Assembly: GCF_004025535.1 (NCBI RefSeq)
Contig: NZ_QJRG01000047.1
Coordinates: 434,001-498,000, forward strand
Source: Pseudomonas alkylphenolica
GTDB lineage: Bacteria; Pseudomonadota; Gammaproteobacteria; Pseudomonadales; Pseudomonadaceae
Direction of reading: 5' to 3'
Length of the DNA: 64,000 bases
Numbering within the stretch: position 1 is the stretch's first letter; every line of letters starts with the position of its first letter. Of this stretch, positions 35,749 through 42,681 are shown in pieces. Made by a program: the position numbers and the translations under genes. A model generated the notes under the pieces. It searched no databases, had not been told where the DNA came from, and saw only the letters and a program-made list of their open reading frames with translations.

Positions 35749-36813
35749 ATGAACGAAACCGCCCTGCAGCACAAGGCCTTGCTTCTGTTACTGGCCCTGG
35801 TGACCATCGCCTTCATCTGGATACTGTTACCGTTCTACGGTGCGGTGTTCTGGGCGGTGATCCTCGGGATCGTATTTGCACCCTTGCAACGGCGCTTGTT
35901 GTTGCGCCTGGGCTGGCGGCGCAATCTGGCGGCCGGGGTGACCCTGCTGGTGTGCCTGGTGATTGCCATCTTCCCGGTGATTGTCATCAGCACCTTGCTG
36001 GTCCAGGAAGGGGCAGCGCTGTACAGCAACATCGAAAGTGGTCAGCTGGACATTGCCAGCTACCTGGAGCGCTTCAAGGACCTGCTACCGACCTTTGCCC
36101 AGACGGGTCTGGAGCGGATGGGCATGAGCGATCTGGAAGGTCTGCGTGACAAGATCGCCAAGGGCCTGATGCAGGGCAGCCAGTTCTTTGCGACTCAGGT
36201 GTTCAGCTTCGGCCAGGGCACGTTCGAGTTTGTGGTGAGCTTCGGCATCATGCTCTATCTGCTGTTCTTCTTTCTGCGCGACGGTGCCGAGCTTGCCCGC
36301 AAGGTGCGCGCTGCAGTACCGCTGGCCGAGCACCAGAAACGTCGCCTGCAATTGAAGTTCAACCGGGTGGTGCGCGCCACGGTCAAGGGCAACCTGGTGG
36401 TGGCCGTGACCCAGGGCACGCTGGGCGGGATCATCTTCTGGGTACTCGACATCCCCAGTGCGCTGGTGTGGGGCGTCCTGATGGCGTTTCTTTCGTTGCT
36501 ACCGGCCGTGGGTGCCGGCATCGTCTGGGCGCCGGTAGCGGCCTACTTCCTGCTGGCTGGGGCTTTCTGGCAGGGAATAGTGCTGACTGCATTCGGCGTA
36601 CTGGTCATCGGCCTGGTGGACAACCTCCTGCGCCCAATCCTGGTGGGCAAGGACACAAAGATGCCCGACTACCTGATCCTGATCTCGACGCTTGGTGGCC
36701 TGGCGGTGTTCGGTTTGAACGGCTTCGTGATCGGGCCGTTGATCGCCGCGCTGTTCATGTCCAGCTGGGCGATCTTCGTCTCGACCAAACCCCAAGTGCA
36801 GTTGCCCGGTTAA
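35749..36813 (+). CDS. AI-2E family membrane exporter
   Basis: A 354-residue polytopic protein of the AI-2E (formerly PerM/YhhQ-neighbour DUF20) family with about seven hydrophobic segments. Characteristic stretches are ILGIVFAPLQRRL near residue 40, GTLGGIIFWVLDIPSALVWG about 220-240 and GLVDNLLRPILVGKDTKMPDY about 287-307. ATG 35749 begins the first membrane segment; the Shine-Dalgarno is weak. The family exports small solutes such as AI-2 or acts as a Na+/H+ exchanger; which one cannot be told. Its stop overlaps the convergent receptor gene by 4 bases. Confidence 0.85.
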   Translation: MNETALQHKALLLLLALVTIAFIWILLPFYGAVFWAVILGIVFAPLQRRLLLRLGWRRNLAAGVTLLVCLVIAIFPVIVISTLLVQEGAALYSNIESGQLDIASYLERFKDLLPTFAQTGLERMGMSDLEGLRDKIAKGLMQGSQFFATQVFSFGQGTFEFVVSFGIMLYLLFFFLRDGAELARKVRAAVPLAEHQKRRLQLKFNRVVRATVKGNLVVAVTQGTLGGIIFWVLDIPSALVWGVLMAFLSLLPAVGAGIVWAPVAAYFLLAGAFWQGIVLTAFGVLVIGLVDNLLRPILVGKDTKMPDYLILISTLGGLAVFGLNGFVIGPLIAALFMSSWAIFVSTKPQVQLPG

Positions 36814-38873
36814 CGGAAACTGTAGGACACCCCGGCATACACCCCGAAGCCTTCGCCTGGTGTCGAGTGGGCAACATCCTTGCCGTTATCGTTGTAGCCG
36901 GGTGTGACCGTGGCGGCATAGCGCTTGTTGGTCAGGTTGCGCAGGTCAAGCCAGGTCTGCCAGTCCTGCTTCGCCGAGTTGTAGCCCAGCGTTGCACCGA
37001 GCAGGGCGTAGGCGTCGGTCGGGTAGCTATTGGCGTAGTCAACCTGAACCTTGGACGCCATCTGCGTATTGATTCCGGCGTAAAGGCCACTTGGCAAGTC
37101 GAAACGCAACTCGGCCTGGTAGTAGTGCATCGGGATACCCGGCAGGCGGTTGTCGCCGAAGGTATCGTCGTCGCGGTAGTGGAAGTCGCTGAAGGTATAG
37201 GCCTGACGCAGGGACAGTTTGCCCACATCGGCCTGTTCCCAGAGCAAGCTGTCCAGCCCGGCTTCGATGCCCTGGTGCACGGTGGGACTGGCGTTGAACT
37301 CTTTGGCCGGCAACCCCTGCACGATCTCCACCGCCAGCAGCTCATGGCGCACGTCCGAGTAGTACCAGGCCAGGTCCCAGCGACCAATGGCCGATTCGCC
37401 GCGAGCACCCAGCTCCAGGGTGGTGGCGGTCTGGTTCTGCATCTCTATCGGCTGCGTGGAGCTGGTCGAGCTCCAGATCAGCGACCAGGGGTGCGGCGGC
37501 TCAACCGAGCGGCTGAGGTTGCCATAGACCTGCAACTGAGGGTTGATGTCGTAGCGCAGGCCCAGGCGCGGGGCGTAGTCCCAGTCGTGCTGGCTGACCT
37601 TGCCACCATTGGCCGGATAGCTCACGTCGCTTTCGCGGCGGGTATAGATCATTGCCAGGCCGCTGGTCAGCCACAGGTCCGGTATCAGCTCGAGGTCGTT
37701 ACCGACGTGTACCACGGTGTCCGAGCCCTGGTAGCTGAAATCACGGGTCCGGGCGCCGGTGATGTCGTTGGTACGGGCAAATTGTGAAGCACCGCTGTTG
37801 GGCAGGTGCTTGGTGGTTCGCCAGCCCACGGTTGTCTTGCTTTGGTGCCCGAACAGGGTGTCTGTCCGGAAATAATTCAGCGTTCCGCTGACGTCGGTAT
37901 AGGCAACCTTGAGGCGCATAGGGCCTTCGCGCAGGTCCATCGGGTAGTCGTGATAGACCAGCCCGGTTTCCAGGCGGGAGTCGTCGTCCAGATAGAACGT
38001 GGTCTTGTTGCCCACCCAGGTACTGCCCGGTTGCGGGCGGCTGTCATCGCGGGCGACGTACGCCGGGTTGGCGTCGCGTGGGTGGTGCTTGATCTGATCC
38101 TTGGTAAGACGCCCGGCCAGGTCATTCTCGGTTTCCCGATACCGCAGGTAGAAACGGGTTTCCAGGTTCGGGTTGAAACGGTAACCGACATTGGCCGCAA
38201 TGCCCTTGCTGCTGCCGCTGCTGTGGTCCTGGTACCCATCGTACTCTGAGTCGGTCAGGGCCACGTAGTAGTCCAGATCGCCCAACACCTGACCCGAACT
38301 GATCTGGCGCTTGGCATAACCGCGGCTGCCGGCCTCATAGCGTATCTGCAGGGGCGCCGCATCGTAGCCGGTGTGGGTGATGTAATCGATGGCGCCACCC
38401 AGGGCCAGCGCGCCTTTATCGAAACCATTGGCGCCGCGCAGCACTTCCGCGCGGCTCAGCCACAACGGCTCGAACAGCTCGTAGGGCGTGCCGCCGGGGC
38501 CGGTGAGCGGCAGGCCGTCGAACATCGTATAGACGCCAGAACCATGCGCGCCGGGTGCGCGGTTGATACCCGAGCCCCTGATCGACAACTTGATGCCGTC
38601 GTTGCCTGCCGATTGGGCAAATACACCTGGCTGGTAGGCGAGTACGTCCTGATTGCTGGCCACCCGACCTTGTTCTACCCGCTGCATGTCCACCAGGTTG
38701 GTGGCGCCCGGCACCTGCCGCAAGCGCTCCCGGGCTACGTCCACTTCAGATTCCTGGCGGTCTTCGATCAGCAGCTGGCCCAGCTCCAGCGGCGCAACCG
38801 TTTGTGCCTGGCTCACGGGAATGAACAACCCGAGGAAGCCAAGGGAGGAGTGGAAGAGTAAAGCGGGGCGCAT
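36810..38873 (-). CDS. TonB-dependent outer-membrane receptor
   Basis: A 687-residue receptor. ATG 38873 begins a signal peptide (MRPALLFHSSLGFLGLF). The plug domain starts with a TonB-box-like segment near residue 35 and shows the plug motifs RQVPGATNLVD, DVLAYQPGVFA and IRGSGINRAPGAHGSG (about residues 50-115); the barrel ends with VYAGVSYSFR, the expected aromatic terminus. It resembles FecA-like siderophore receptors but lacks the N-terminal signalling extension, and no sigma or anti-sigma gene is adjacent. The ligand is unknown; a ferric chelate is likely. Confidence 0.9.
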   Translation of the reverse strand: MRPALLFHSSLGFLGLFIPVSQAQTVAPLELGQLLIEDRQESEVDVARERLRQVPGATNLVDMQRVEQGRVASNQDVLAYQPGVFAQSAGNDGIKLSIRGSGINRAPGAHGSGVYTMFDGLPLTGPGGTPYELFEPLWLSRAEVLRGANGFDKGALALGGAIDYITHTGYDAAPLQIRYEAGSRGYAKRQISSGQVLGDLDYYVALTDSEYDGYQDHSSGSSKGIAANVGYRFNPNLETRFYLRYRETENDLAGRLTKDQIKHHPRDANPAYVARDDSRPQPGSTWVGNKTTFYLDDDSRLETGLVYHDYPMDLREGPMRLKVAYTDVSGTLNYFRTDTLFGHQSKTTVGWRTTKHLPNSGASQFARTNDITGARTRDFSYQGSDTVVHVGNDLELIPDLWLTSGLAMIYTRRESDVSYPANGGKVSQHDWDYAPRLGLRYDINPQLQVYGNLSRSVEPPHPWSLIWSSTSSTQPIEMQNQTATTLELGARGESAIGRWDLAWYYSDVRHELLAVEIVQGLPAKEFNASPTVHQGIEAGLDSLLWEQADVGKLSLRQAYTFSDFHYRDDDTFGDNRLPGIPMHYYQAELRFDLPSGLYAGINTQMASKVQVDYANSYPTDAYALLGATLGYNSAKQDWQTWLDLRNLTNKRYAATVTPGYNDNGKDVAHSTPGEGFGVYAGVSYSFR

Positions 38874-39098
38874 CGCGGGACTCCAACGACAAAGGGACAG
38901 CAGGGATAGTGGGTCAGACGCCGGAAGGGCGGGGCAAAGCACGCGCCCGGGGCTAAAAAACGACTCAGCCGTTATTGCACTGAGTTGTCGCAGGACGCCG
39001 TACAAATCGCCTGGCTGGCGGTAGCACAGACGCTGTTCGTATCGTGGAAGCAACTCCTGAGCGGGAAACGTCCGCCGGAGAACTTCTGGAGATCAACC

Positions 39099-39362
39099 AT
39101 GACATCGAACCCAACTGATACCCGCCCGGCTGACGCGTGTACCGACAGCAGCGAGATTCCCATCAAGCTGACAGCACGCGAACAAGAAGTGTTGTTGTGG
39201 TGCGCCCACGCGAAAAGCTCCTGGGAGATCGGGCGAATCCTTGACTGCAAGGAGTCCACGGTGAACTTCCATATCGCCAACATTCTACGCAAATTCAACG
39301 TGAGCAGCCGTATCGCCGCGGTGATCAAGGCTTTGCGCTACGGAATGCTACAGCACCTGTGA
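39099..39362 (+). CDS. Solo LuxR-type DNA-binding protein
   Basis: An 87-residue protein that is little more than a GerE/LuxR helix-turn-helix (LTAREQEVLLWCAHAKSSWE, then ILDCKESTVNFHIANILRKF). It lacks both an acyl-homoserine-lactone and a receiver domain. ATG 39099 is preceded by GGAG at 39087-39090, which decides the start. It is divergent from the TonB-dependent receptor gene (225-base gap) and lies just upstream of the phage relic; its target may be either. LuxR orphans of this size sense through partner proteins or act constitutively. Confidence 0.8.
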   Translation: MTSNPTDTRPADACTDSSEIPIKLTAREQEVLLWCAHAKSSWEIGRILDCKESTVNFHIANILRKFNVSSRIAAVIKALRYGMLQHL

Positions 39363-39397
39363 CCAGAGGCGGTACAAATGAACGAGAGGAGCGTTTC

Positions 39398-39766
39398 ATG
39401 TCTAGCACAAACGATACGGCCGAGCTGATCCATCGTCGTGACTTACTGGCGAGCGATGACCCCTTCTGGCCCAGTATCAGCCTGCTGGAATTGCGCCGGC
39501 ACCTGCTACTTCCTCCTTCGGTCAGCGATGCGCGACTGGAGGTCGCCGCTCAGATGGCGACGCGTAAGGCTGCCGGGGATTTCGCCCAATGGCGTCGTGT
39601 GCTGCGGGCGCGTGGCTACAAGCGATTGCGGGACCTCTGCGCGCATGGCCGGTTGTCTTATTGCTACACACAAGCCGTTGAGGCGTACGCGTATAAAGCG
39701 CTGCAGCACAACGTGCGGGTTGTCTTGCACCAACGTGGGTTCGCGGGGAAACGTATCGATGAGTGA
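39398..39766 (+). CDS. Phage head completion (GpL-like) protein relic
   Basis: A 122-residue protein. It matches the P2 GpL family pattern: DDPFWPSISLLELRRHLLLP with the conserved FWP, then a helical block ending in FAQWRRVLRARGYKRL, and a tail with AYAYKALQH. GpL caps the head-filling process in P2. P2 GpL is about 169 residues, so this copy is short and may be degenerate at the C-terminus. GAGGAG at 39386-39391 precedes ATG 39398. The holin start overlaps its stop by 8 bases. Confidence 0.65.
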   Translation: MSSTNDTAELIHRRDLLASDDPFWPSISLLELRRHLLLPPSVSDARLEVAAQMATRKAAGDFAQWRRVLRARGYKRLRDLCAHGRLSYCYTQAVEAYAYKALQHNVRVVLHQRGFAGKRIDE

Positions 39767-40112
39767 GCCAACCAGTACCAGTTCATTAAGCCTGCTTGTT
39801 GGTTTGGGGCTCGCTACATCCGTGCCGACGGTTGAAGGGGATGTAGTGTTCGGTGCATTGCTGGGGGCCTGGCTGGTCACCAGTACGCGAAGTTTGCTCA
39901 AGGCCTGGCAACGAATTGGAACGCTTGCTCTCTCGGCAGGTGTCGGGTACCTGTTCACGCCGCTGGTGGTGCAGATGGCGCCTTTTTTGTCGAATGGCGT
40001 CGCGGCATTCATTGCTGCAGTGGTGGTGATTCCGATCAGCATCAAGGTCATGGTCTGGCTCGATACGGCGGACCTGCGCGAGATTCTGCGGCGCCTGCGT
40101 AACGGTTCATGA
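39759..40112 (+). CDS. Phage holin-like membrane protein
   Basis: A 117-residue protein with three hydrophobic segments (about residues 10-38, 53-75 and 80-102) and a charged C-terminus (LREILRRLRNGS), the layout of P2/pyocin-cluster holins in pseudomonads. The start ATG overlaps the gpL stop (ATGAGTGA). Holins form the membrane hole for endolysin, but no lysin gene follows, so lysis from this relic is unlikely. The assignment rests on position and topology. Confidence 0.65.
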   Translation: MSEPTSTSSLSLLVGLGLATSVPTVEGDVVFGALLGAWLVTSTRSLLKAWQRIGTLALSAGVGYLFTPLVVQMAPFLSNGVAAFIAAVVVIPISIKVMVWLDTADLREILRRLRNGS

Positions 40113-40124
40113 AGTTGCCAGTGA

Positions 40125-40538
40125 TCACGGATTAATGTGTAACTTTTTGCTCAACGCCTCGACTTGGCGCTCCAGTTGACGAATGTGTTGTTTTTCTTTG
40201 ACTGCAATTGCAATCGCTTGTCGATCCAGCGGGCCTAATGTGCGGAGTTGGTTGAGGAGTTGAGTTTCCCAGTCTTCTGCCTGTTCGTCCGTGGCAGTAG
40301 CGTCGGGGATGCAAGTAAGCCAACACCGTGGGCCATTGCCGAGCAATAACCAGTCCAGCGACACTTCGTAGCGAACGGCAAGGTCTATGCATAACGAGTA
40401 GGGCGTGCTGTTGCGTCCTTTCCAACTGCTCAAGGTTTGCGGGCTAATCTTCAGCGCGTAAGACAATTCAGCATCCGTTGTAGTGCCAGTGATGAGTTTC
40501 ATCCGACTCAGTACAGCAGCAAATCCCTTTGTACTCAT
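40125..40538 (-). CDS. CI-type phage repressor without a cleavage domain
   Basis: A 137-residue protein matching the bacteriophage CI repressor helix-turn-helix domain: residues about 1-65 (KLITGTTTDAELSYALKISP, then QTLSSWKGRNSTPYSLCIDL and VSLDWLLLGNGPR). A C-terminal coiled-coil (about 95-135) replaces the LexA-like S24 peptidase domain, so RecA-driven self-cleavage is not expected. The ATG lies within the palindrome at 40532-40546, suggesting tight autoregulation. It is divergent from the small protein and Ogr genes. Confidence 0.8.
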   Translation of the reverse strand: MSTKGFAAVLSRMKLITGTTTDAELSYALKISPQTLSSWKGRNSTPYSLCIDLAVRYEVSLDWLLLGNGPRCWLTCIPDATATDEQAEDWETQLLNQLRTLGPLDRQAIAIAVKEKQHIRQLERQVEALSKKLHINP

Positions 40539-40546
40539 TTTGAGTA
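40532..40546. promoter_or_regulatory. CI operator, first site
   Basis: TACTCA-TTT-TGAGTA is a perfect inverted repeat with 6-base arms. It covers the CI start codon and the -35 (TTGAGT, 40540-40545) of the rightward promoter, so repressor binding would block both divergent genes. A related half-site set occurs at 40589-40603. Confidence 0.6.
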
Positions 40547-40569
40547 ATCCATTGCGATAGTCTTATAAT
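40540..40569 (+). promoter_or_regulatory. Rightward promoter toward the small protein and Ogr genes
   Basis: TTGAGT (40540-40545, 4 of 6 matches) and a perfect TATAAT (40564-40569), separated by 18 bases, form a good sigma-70 promoter overlapping the first operator. A start near 40577 would put the small gene about 70 bases into the transcript. Confidence 0.6.
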
Positions 40570-40588
40570 GCCCGACAAAATAATATTC

Positions 40589-40603
40589 GTTTTGAGTACT
40601 CGA
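40589..40603. promoter_or_regulatory. CI operator, second candidate site
   Basis: The segment GTTTTGAGTACTCGA contains TTTTGAGTA, the right arm of the first operator together with its TTT spacer, and GAGTACTC as a shorter palindrome. It lies just past the expected start of rightward transcription, a usual place for a second repressor site. Weaker than the first site. Confidence 0.45.
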
Positions 40604-40646
40604 TATTCGGAACATTCAATGCAACTCATAAGGAAGATAGCGACGC

Positions 40647-40811
40647 ATGGCAAATTCCGGGAGAAAAAGTAAAAGGTACTCTTTTCATTTCCACTTGAGC
40701 TTACATCACGGCATGGAATGTATGAATTATTACCGAGTGATGAGTTTTTTTGCTGAGGAAAACGTGGGGCTTTTTCAATTGCTGATGTACTTCAGCGGGA
40801 GGCGGTCGTGA
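40647..40811 (+). CDS. Small protein of 54 residues coupled to the Ogr gene
   Basis: An open frame from ATG 40647 to TGA 40809-40811. AAGGAAG at 40630-40636 precedes the start by about 10 bases. The stop overlaps the GTG start of the Ogr gene (GTGA), a sign of translational coupling. The protein opens MANSGRKSKRY and ends MYFSGRRS, with a mid-part rich in His, Met and Phe; no known family. It lies under the rightward promoter. Short phage-type ORFs often precede ogr, so a role in the same switch is possible. Confidence 0.5.
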   Translation: MANSGRKSKRYSFHFHLSLHHGMECMNYYRVMSFFAEENVGLFQLLMYFSGRRS

Positions 40812-41143
40812 GCACTTACAAGTTGGTGTGCCCTCATTGCAAAAGCCGTATGCGCATTCGTACAAGTGAGGGGCGGCATATCTTCCTGCGGGTGGCCTAC
40901 CTGCAATGCACGACCGAGGCATGCGGTTGGTCGGTGCGCGCCGAGTTCGAAATGACCCACGAATTGTCTCCCAGTGGCATGCCTGATCCTACTGTTCGCC
41001 TGCCCTGTGCCGGGGGCGAGTTGCGCCAGGCAGCACTGCGTGCGGAGCCTGGTCAAAGCAAAGCGCCGAGCGAAAAACGCGGTGTTCACCGCAAGGGCAA
41101 GGCGGCCTCGGTTCCGTTTGCGCCGCAACTCAGTAAGGCGTAG
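40808..41143 (+). CDS. Ogr/Delta-family late-gene activator
   Basis: A 111-residue protein. The zinc motif is Cys8-x2-Cys11-x22-Cys34-x4-Cys39, the exact spacing of P2 Ogr, followed by GWSVRAEFEMTHELSPSG as in the family. Ogr binds late promoters of P2-like phages and recruits RNA polymerase alpha. The GTG start is 5 bases after a GGGAGG. It is longer than P2 Ogr (72) by a basic C-terminal tail. No late operon remains nearby to activate except gpL-holin, which is upstream of the switch. Confidence 0.85.
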   Translation: MSTYKLVCPHCKSRMRIRTSEGRHIFLRVAYLQCTTEACGWSVRAEFEMTHELSPSGMPDPTVRLPCAGGELRQAALRAEPGQSKAPSEKRGVHRKGKAASVPFAPQLSKA

Positions 41144-41151
41144 CCCCAAAA

Positions 41152-41183
41152 ACAGAACACCCCGCCGAAGCGGGGTGTTCTGT
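41152..41183 (-). terminator. Intrinsic terminator of the nuo operon
   Basis: A perfect 14-bp stem (ACAGAACACCCCGC and its complement) with a CGAA loop. On the minus strand the stem is followed by TTTTT, making a strong intrinsic terminator for nuoN transcription; it can also stop the convergent Ogr transcript. Confidence 0.9.
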
Positions 41184-41204
41184 ATGGCACAGCTGATCAG
41201 GCAA

Positions 41205-42674
41205 TCAGCCGATCAGTTGCAGGCCGGCATGTTGAACCATGTCCAGCAACGGCTGCGGGTAGACACCCAGGACGAAGGCCAGAATGGCAATCGCCAGCAG
41301 CATGACGCCACCGGTGCGTTGCTCCCAGTTCAACGGAGCATCGTGACGGCGCAGGTTCGGCTCGATCAGGTACAGGGTGACCATGACGCGCAGGTAGTAG
41401 AACACGCCGATGGCGCTACCGATGACCAGCGCACCGACCAACCACCACAGTTGCGACTCAACGCCGGTGGCGATGATGTAGAACTTGCCGATGAAGCCAG
41501 CGGTCAGCGGGATACCGGCCAGCGACAGCATCATCACGGTCAGTACGGCGGTCAGGTACGGACGGCGCCAGAACAGGCCGCGGTATTCGTACAGGGCGTC
41601 AGCGTCGCGGCCGTTGTATGGCGAGGACATCAGGGTGATCACACCGAACGCGCCGAGGCTGGTGATCACGTAGGTGACCAGGTAAACACCAATGGCTTCG
41701 ACGGCCAGACCCTTGCTCGCCACCAGGGCAATCAGCAGGTAACCGAAGTGGGCGATGGACGAGTAACCGAGCAGGCGCTTGAGGTTGCTCTGGGTCAGCG
41801 CCAGCAGGTTACCGATCAGGATCGAGGCAACCGCAATCACCGACAGCACGGTGGTCAGCACGCCGCTGCTGGCAGCAGGGGAGAGCATGAACAGGCGTAC
41901 CACGACGGCGAACACGGCGACCTTGCTGGCGGTGGCCAGGAAAGCGGCGACAGGTGCCGGAGCACCTTCGTACACGTCCGGGGTCCACAGGTGGAAGGGC
42001 ACCAGCGACAGTTTGAACGCCAGGCCGACCAGCATCATGCCCAGGCCCAGTTGTGCCAGCAGGCTTGGCATGTTGGTGGCGGCCAGGGCCTTGCCGATAC
42101 CGTCGAAGCTCAGGCTGCCAGCGTCAGCGTACAGCAGGGCCATACCGAACAGCAGGAAGGCGGAACCGGCAGCCGACAGCACCATGTACTTGATGCCGGC
42201 TTCCAGCGAGCGCTTGTTGAAGAAGGCATAGGCGACCAGGCCGTACACCGGTACCGAGAGCAGCTCCAGGCCGATGAACAGGCCCGCCAGGTGCTGTGCG
42301 CTGACCAGTACCAGGCCACCCAGGGCAGCCATCAGGATCAGCAGGTACAGCTCTTCGCGGTTGCCCGGGTAGCCCTTGCCGCCTTCACCCAGGTAGGCGT
42401 GGGCGAGGGTAACGCAGGCCAGCGTGGCGACCAGGATCAGTGCCATGTACAGGCAGGCGAACTTGTCGATGGTCAGCAGCGGGGTAACCGCCAGTGGTAC
42501 GACTTTCAGTACCGGCAGAATCGACAGCAGGGCCAGGTTCAGGCCTACGGTCGACAGCAGGAAGGTTTGCGAGTGGTTGCGGCGCCAGGCGATTGCCAGC
42601 ATCACCACGACAACGGTGATGGTGGTAATCAGCAGCGGCGCAAGCGCGATAAAGTGTTGAATCGTCAGGTCCAT
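41205..42674 (-). CDS. nuoN: NADH-quinone oxidoreductase subunit N
   Basis: A 489-residue antiporter-like subunit of complex I with about 14 transmembrane helices, sharing the Mrp/NuoL-M-N fold; the discontinuous helix region and conserved lysines are in SAAGSAFLLFGMAL and LSLVPFHLWTPDVYEG. It pumps protons across the inner membrane. It is the last gene of the operon; ATG 42674 begins the first helix (MDLTIQHFIAL) 7 bases after nuoM, so the longer upstream frame is rejected. Confidence 0.97.
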   Translation of the reverse strand: MDLTIQHFIALAPLLITTITVVVVMLAIAWRRNHSQTFLLSTVGLNLALLSILPVLKVVPLAVTPLLTIDKFACLYMALILVATLACVTLAHAYLGEGGKGYPGNREELYLLILMAALGGLVLVSAQHLAGLFIGLELLSVPVYGLVAYAFFNKRSLEAGIKYMVLSAAGSAFLLFGMALLYADAGSLSFDGIGKALAATNMPSLLAQLGLGMMLVGLAFKLSLVPFHLWTPDVYEGAPAPVAAFLATASKVAVFAVVVRLFMLSPAASSGVLTTVLSVIAVASILIGNLLALTQSNLKRLLGYSSIAHFGYLLIALVASKGLAVEAIGVYLVTYVITSLGAFGVITLMSSPYNGRDADALYEYRGLFWRRPYLTAVLTVMMLSLAGIPLTAGFIGKFYIIATGVESQLWWLVGALVIGSAIGVFYYLRVMVTLYLIEPNLRRHDAPLNWEQRTGGVMLLAIAILAFVLGVYPQPLLDMVQHAGLQLIG

Positions 42675-42681
42675 AGCGCTC

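Larger units (their letters stand above)
39398..41143. mobile_element. P2-like prophage relic
   Basis: Five short genes of phage origin sit between the solo LuxR gene and the nuo terminator: gpL-like head completion protein, a holin, a CI-type repressor, a 54-residue small protein and an Ogr-family activator with the C-x2-C-x22-C-x4-C zinc motif. The order L-holin matches the P2 late region with tail gene X lost; integrase, capsid, portal, terminase and tail genes are absent. I found no convincing attL/attR repeat. The CI-operator-Ogr part still looks intact, so the regulatory switch may be functional. Confidence 0.75.

Noticed and set aside
39398..41143. attL/attR direct repeats or a tRNA target flanking the phage relic
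   Set aside because: I saw no tRNA and no convincing direct repeat at either edge; the boundaries remain undefined.
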